The notes below the pieces were generated by a model, which worked only from the letters and a program-made list of their open reading frames with translations, searched no databases and was not told the origin of the DNA. This document shows, in pieces, positions 14,704 to 17,907 of a DNA stretch of 17,907 nt (position 1 is the stretch's first letter; every line of letters starts with the position of its first letter). Made by a program: the position numbers and the translations under genes. The DNA is taken from positions 1 to 17,907 of the forward strand of contig DASPRQ010000028.1 in assembly GCA_035624355.1 (NCBI GenBank), given 5' to 3'. This stretch comes from Usitatibacter sp035624355. GTDB taxonomy: Bacteria; Pseudomonadota; Gammaproteobacteria; Burkholderiales; Usitatibacteraceae.

Positions 14704-14799
14704 GGCGGGCCTCCCCGCATTGAGGGGCGGCGAACCTGGTCAGGTCGGGAACGAAGCAGCCATAGTCGATTCCTTCAAGTGCCGGGGGTCAGGCTCGCC
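14704..14799 (+). ncRNA. ffs: Signal recognition particle 4.5S RNA (bacterial small type)
   Basis: The RNA scaffold that binds Ffh for co-translational membrane targeting. The conserved apical segment GGTCAGGTCGGGAACGAAGC (14738-14757) and following AGCC carry the Ffh-binding internal loops and a GGAA tetraloop. The ends pair: GGCGGGCC at the 5' side with GGCTCGCC at the 3' side, one G-U included, giving about 96 nucleotides. Relative to E. coli the tetraloop-closing C-G pair is G-C, a compensated change that keeps the helix. No U-tract terminator follows directly. Confidence 0.93.
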
Positions 14800-14814
14800 A
14801 TGAACATTCATGGC
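14797..14814. repeat. 8-bp inverted repeat at the SRP RNA 3' end
   Basis: GCCATGAA-CA-TTCATGGC overlaps the last three bases of the SRP RNA helix. It overlaps the next stem (14812-14847) by three bases, so the two hairpins exclude each other. There is no T-run, so it is not a classical terminator. Confidence 0.5.
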
Positions 14815-14847
14815 TCGAGGGCCGGATTCGAAGAATTCCCTCGGGCT
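14812..14847 (+). repeat. Hairpin between SRP RNA and dnaX
   Basis: GGCTCGAGGG (14812-14821) pairs with CCCTCGGGCT (14838-14847), ten pairs with two G-U, and the loop holds a smaller ATTC/GAAT stem. No T-run follows. It could be a processing or stability hairpin for the SRP RNA precursor or the dnaX leader. Confidence 0.4.
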
Positions 14848-14876
14848 CTGCGCCTCCTCGAAGCTGCCGATCATCG

Positions 14877-16544
14877 ATGACGTATCAAGTGCTGGCCCGC
14901 AAGTGGCGGCCCCGGGTCTTCGAGGAGATCGTCGGCCAGCCGCACGTCGTCACGGCGCTCGCGAACGCCCTCGATTCGAAGCGCCTGCACCACGCCTACC
15001 TCTTCACCGGCACGCGCGGCGTGGGCAAGACCACCCTCGCTCGCATCCTCGCGAAGGCGATGAACTGCGAGACCAACGGCGTGAGCGCGCACCCCTGCGG
15101 GAAGTGCCGCGCATGCACCGAGATCGACTCGGGGCGCTTCGTGGACCTGCTGGAGGTCGACGCCGCCACGAACACGAAGGTGGACGAGATGCGCGAGCTC
15201 CTCGACACCGCCCAGTACATGCCGGCGTCGGGGCGCTTCAAGATCTACATCATCGACGAAGTGCACATGCTCTCGCGGCACGCCTTCAACTCGATGCTCA
15301 AGACGCTCGAGGAGCCGCCCGAGCACGTGAAGTTCATCCTCGCCACCACCGACCCCCAGCGCCTGCCCGTGACGGTGCTCTCGCGCTGCCTGCAGTTCAA
15401 CCTGAAGCCGCTTCCGCCCGCGCTCGTCGCCGCGCACCTCGAGCGGGTCCTCGAGGCGGAGAAGATCGCCTTCGAGGAGCCGGCGCTGCTGCAGCTCGGG
15501 CGCGCCGCGGCCGGAAGCCTGCGCGACGGCCTGAGCCTCCTCGACCAGGCGATCGCCCACGGCGCGGGTAGCGTCACGGCGGCCAATGTAGCCGAGATGC
15601 TGGGCACGCTCGGCGGCGACCTCCTCTGGCCGCTGCTCGAGCGCGTGGCCGACGGCGACGGCGCGGGCACGGTGCGGGAGGCCGAGCGCATCGCCTCGCG
15701 CAGCATCTCGCTCGATTCGGCTCTGGAGGAGATCGCGGCGATCCTGCACCGGGTGGCGCTCGCGCAGGCCGGCGTCGATCCCTCCGCGGACGATCCCGAC
15801 GCGCCGCGCGTGGCGGCCCTCGCGCGCCGGCTCGATGCCGGCCAGGTGCAGGTGATGTACCAGATCGCGGTGCTCGGCCGCCGCGACCTGCCGCTCGCCC
15901 CGGACGAGTTCGCGGGCTTCAGCATGGCGCTGCTGCGCATGCTCTCCTTCGCGCAACCTTCGCCGGGTGCGCGGCCGGCCCTCGAGGGCGCCGCCGCGAA
16001 GGCGCCCGCGGCGAAAGCCCGCTCGCCCCAGGCCGCGGCGCAGGTGCAAGGCGCCGCCGGGGCGCAGTCCCCGGTCGCCCCTCCGCAGGAGGAAGCCCCG
16101 GCGCCCGTGGCCGTGCGCGCCGAGCCTTTCGACGGCGACTGGCCCGCCTTCGTGGAGCGCCTCGGCCTCACCGGGATGGCCGGAATGGTCGCGCGTCACG
16201 GCGAGCTCGCCTCCTACGAGAACGGGCGCCTGGAGCTGGTGGTGCCCGAGTCGCACCGCATGTACGCCGAGCGCGCCTACCAGGAGAAGCTCAAGGCCGC
16301 GCTCGCCCCCCATTTCGGCGCCGGCTTCCGCCTCGCCGTGCGTGTGGGCGACACCGCGGGCACGAGCGTGGCGGCCGCCAAGTCGCGCGAGATGGCGGCG
16401 CGCCAGGCCGATGCCGCCGAGGCGATCGAGGACGATCCGTTCGTGCGCGACCTCGTGCGCGACCTCGGCGCCGAGGTCGTCCCGTCGTCCATCCGTCCCG
16501 CCGGGGAAGGCGCCGCGGGGAACCCATCGAGCGAAGAGAGGTGA
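14877..16544 (+). CDS. dnaX: DNA polymerase III subunits gamma/tau
   Basis: The clamp-loader ATPase of the replicative polymerase, 555 residues. The start MTYQVLARKWRP is canonical. Walker A GTRGVGKT is at 45-52, zinc ligands Cys64, Cys74, Cys77 and Cys80, Walker B YIIDEVH at 124-130, sensor 1 TTDP at 157-160 and the SRC motif at 169-171. An alanine/proline-rich linker (about 360-405) leads to a C-terminal tau domain (about 415-555) that would contact polymerase and helicase. It is shorter than E. coli tau (643 residues). No A-rich slippery heptamer for a gamma frameshift is seen. It heads the common dnaX-ybaB-recR unit. The ribosome site before the ATG is weak. Confidence 0.97.
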   Translation: MTYQVLARKWRPRVFEEIVGQPHVVTALANALDSKRLHHAYLFTGTRGVGKTTLARILAKAMNCETNGVSAHPCGKCRACTEIDSGRFVDLLEVDAATNTKVDEMRELLDTAQYMPASGRFKIYIIDEVHMLSRHAFNSMLKTLEEPPEHVKFILATTDPQRLPVTVLSRCLQFNLKPLPPALVAAHLERVLEAEKIAFEEPALLQLGRAAAGSLRDGLSLLDQAIAHGAGSVTAANVAEMLGTLGGDLLWPLLERVADGDGAGTVREAERIASRSISLDSALEEIAAILHRVALAQAGVDPSADDPDAPRVAALARRLDAGQVQVMYQIAVLGRRDLPLAPDEFAGFSMALLRMLSFAQPSPGARPALEGAAAKAPAAKARSPQAAAQVQGAAGAQSPVAPPQEEAPAPVAVRAEPFDGDWPAFVERLGLTGMAGMVARHGELASYENGRLELVVPESHRMYAERAYQEKLKAALAPHFGAGFRLAVRVGDTAGTSVAAAKSREMAARQADAAEAIEDDPFVRDLVRDLGAEVVPSSIRPAGEGAAGNPSSEER

Positions 16545-16549
16545 TGGCC

Positions 16550-16879
16550 ATGATGAACAAGGGCGGTCTCGGGGCGCTGATGAAGCAGGCGCAGCAGATG
16601 CAGGAGAACATGCGGCGCGTGCAGGAGGAGCTCGCGACGATCGAGGTCGAAGGGCAGTCGGGCGCGGGCCTCGTGAAGGTGGTCATGACCTGCCGCCACG
16701 CGGTGAAGCGCGTGACGATCGATCCTACGCTCCTCGGCGAGGACAAGGACATGCTGGAGGACCTCGTGACGGCCGCGGTGAACGACGCGGTCGCGAAAGC
16801 CGACGCCACGACGCAGGCGAAGATGGCCGGATTCACCGCGGGGCTCAACCTGCCGCCGGGGCTGGGCCTCGGACTCTGA
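16550..16879 (+). CDS. ybaB: YbaB/EbfC family nucleoid-associated protein
   Basis: A 109-residue DNA-binding protein of the YbaB/EbfC family, beginning MMNKGGLGALMKQAQQMQEN, with the family's central VEGQSGAGLVKVVMTCRHAVKRVTID and a glycine-rich end. Members form dimers that bind DNA with little sequence preference and are usually encoded between dnaX and recR, as here. GAGAGG ends 8 bases before the chosen ATG; in-frame starts at 16541 (GTG, overlapping the dnaX stop), 16544 and 16553 are also possible. The recR start follows 5 bases after its stop. Confidence 0.93.
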   Translation: MMNKGGLGALMKQAQQMQENMRRVQEELATIEVEGQSGAGLVKVVMTCRHAVKRVTIDPTLLGEDKDMLEDLVTAAVNDAVAKADATTQAKMAGFTAGLNLPPGLGLGL

Positions 16880-16884
16880 AGGCG

Positions 16885-17481
16885 ATGGAGAAGCCCGCCG
16901 CGCTCGAGGAGCTGATCCAGGCGCTGCGCTGCCTTCCGGGCGTGGGGCCGAAATCGGCGCAGCGCATGGCCTATCACCTGCTGCAGCGCGACCCGAAGGG
17001 CGCCGAGCGGCTCGCGCGGGCGCTTTCGGAATCGCTCGCGCGCATCCGCCACTGCGCGCGCTGCAACACGTTCAGCGAGTCGGAGCTGTGCTCGCTGTGC
17101 ACTTCGCCGCGGCGCGACGCCTCGCTCCTGTGCGTGGTCGAGTCGCCCGGCGACCTCCTCATGATGGAGCAGACGCAGAGCTACGCGGGGCTCTACTTCG
17201 TGCTGATGGGGCACCTGTCGCCGCTCGACGGGATCGGGCCGCGCGAGATCCACCTCGACCGGCTCGCGGCGCGCGCGGCCGACGGCGTGGTGAAGGAGGT
17301 GATCCTCGCGACCAATTTCACGGTCGAGGGCGAGGCGACCGCGCACTACGTCGGCGAGATGCTCGCCGGCAAGGGCCTCAAGGTGAGCCGCATCGCCCGG
17401 GGCCTGCCCGTGGGGGGCGAGCTCGAGCACGTGGATAGCGGCACGCTCGCCCAGGCGGTGCTGGAGCGGCGGCCCGCCTAG
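16885..17481 (+). CDS. recR: Recombination mediator protein RecR
   Basis: RecR works with RecO (and RecF) to load RecA at single-stranded gaps. The 198-residue protein has normal family length. The helix-hairpin-helix region LRCLPGVGPKSAQRMAYHL is at about 14-32, the zinc finger Cys57, Cys60, Cys69, Cys72 (CARCNTFSESELCSLC), and the Toprim domain begins at VVESPGDLLMMEQT (about 84-97), with YFVLMGHLSPLDGIGP following. GAAGG overlapping the ybaB stop sits very near the ATG. It is the last gene of the dnaX-ybaB-recR unit, with a GC-rich hairpin starting at its stop codon. Confidence 0.97.
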   Translation: MEKPAALEELIQALRCLPGVGPKSAQRMAYHLLQRDPKGAERLARALSESLARIRHCARCNTFSESELCSLCTSPRRDASLLCVVESPGDLLMMEQTQSYAGLYFVLMGHLSPLDGIGPREIHLDRLAARAADGVVKEVILATNFTVEGEATAHYVGEMLAGKGLKVSRIARGLPVGGELEHVDSGTLAQAVLERRPA

Positions 17482-17517
17482 GCGCCCGAGCGGGGCCGCG
17501 GCTGCCTCCCGGGCGCC
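17481..17517 (+). terminator. GC-rich hairpin after recR, possible terminator without U-tract
   Basis: GGCGCCCG (17481-17488) pairs perfectly with CGGGCGCC (17510-17517) around a 21-base loop. No T-run follows, so it is at best a weak or Rho-assisted terminator separating recR from the tRNA/rRNA promoter. Confidence 0.35.
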
Positions 17518-17594
17518 GCTGTCCCGGTCCTCGCGCAAGTCCCTGATTTGCCGTGCCGCACGCCCGGGAAGCGGCCTCCGGGGAGCCGGTGCGG

Positions 17595-17623
17595 TTGACG
17601 CAAATGGCCCCGTCTGTGATAAT
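17595..17623 (+). promoter_or_regulatory. Strong sigma-70 promoter for tRNA-fMet and probably the rRNA operon
   Basis: TTGACG (17595-17600), an exact 17-base spacer, and GATAAT (17618-17623) preceded by TGT (extended -10). Start near 17630, about 29 bases before the tRNA. It is the only good promoter seen before the rRNA leader. Confidence 0.75.
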
Positions 17624-17658
17624 TTCCCCTCTCGGCGACGCGCTTTCCGCCGACCTGG

Positions 17659-17735
<77 letters not shown>

Positions 17736-17907
17736 TCCCTTCCCATCTGCACGGCAAGGGACTGCCATCGCTCTTTAACAAGTTACAGCCGATAGAGGTG
17801 GGTGCTGCGGGTGTCTGGCCCCGGGGTATTTGTGCCTGGGGCGAGGTATCAGGCAGTGCTCGCTTGGATCCAAGTGATTCGAGTTGAGTTTTGTTGAGGA
17901 TTGAACT
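17736..17907 (+). promoter_or_regulatory. rRNA operon leader with antitermination boxes; 16S rRNA expected at the edge
   Basis: Right after the tRNA CCA, TCCCTT (17736-17741) can pair with AAGGGA (17756-17761), in the boxB position. Next come boxA GCTCTTTAACA (17770-17780) and a boxC-like GAGGTGGGTGCT (17795-17806). A further stem pairs GCCCCGGG with CCTGGGGC around 17819-17850. The last bases, GATTGAACT, resemble the sequence just before or at the 5' end of betaproteobacterial 16S rRNA. The 16S gene itself is outside or only begins here. Confidence 0.8.

Noticed and set aside
14877..16544. Programmed frameshift in dnaX to make gamma
   Set aside because: No A-rich slippery heptamer is visible at the domain III-IV border.

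Overview
The window is a compact, very GC-rich piece of a proteobacterial chromosome, most likely a betaproteobacterium. The pointers are the style of the 16S rRNA leader at the right edge, the 49-residue MAKPNY small protein, and the dnaX-ybaB-recR order. No phage, IS element, CRISPR array or plasmid gene is visible. The order and genus cannot be fixed from the sequence alone.

Left part (1-3776). A leftward tripartite ABC export system comes first: periplasmic adaptor, then FtsX/MacB-type permease, then ATPase (cut by the window edge). Upstream of it, also leftward, are a 49-residue basic protein and a BamE-like lipoprotein. A rightward 74-residue coiled-coil ORF of unknown function follows. 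A TGTG-N8-CACA palindrome lies in front of it, and its stop codon overlaps that of the next gene.

Middle (3773-10024). A 1171-residue flavin and iron-sulfur fusion oxidoreductase runs leftward. Divergent from it is a rightward unit of Tat-exported transglutaminase-like protein, TlpA-type thioredoxin and EgtD. EgtD makes hercynine, and its start lies inside the end of tlpA.

Core of interest (9050-14695). Convergent to egtD is a leftward unit, senB (selenosugar synthase) - selD/senC (selenophosphate synthetase) - egtB (ergothioneine sulfoxide synthase). Divergent from senB is senA (selenoneine synthase, an EgtB relative). Together these encode: selenide to selenophosphate (SelD), to selenosugar (SenB), joined to EgtD-made hercynine by SenA to give selenoneine; EgtB uses the same hercynine for ergothioneine. 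The chemistry of senABC is known. The unusual points here are the split, divergent layout, egtB joined to senB-selD, the 5' overlap of senA and senB, a perfect TATAAT six bases before the senB ATG, and a 12-bp inverted repeat beside it.

Right part (14688-17907). The SRP 4.5S RNA gene has a -10 element containing the senA stop codon. It is followed by the housekeeping run dnaX-ybaB-recR, then a strong promoter, initiator tRNA-fMet, and an rRNA leader with a boxB-like stem, boxA and boxC-like motif. The window ends at or just before the 16S rRNA gene.

No gene-free stretch exceeds 300 bases. The longest are 3307-3551 (palindrome and candidate promoter), 14696-14876 (SRP RNA and hairpins), 17482-17658 (hairpin and promoter) and 17736-17907 (rRNA leader).
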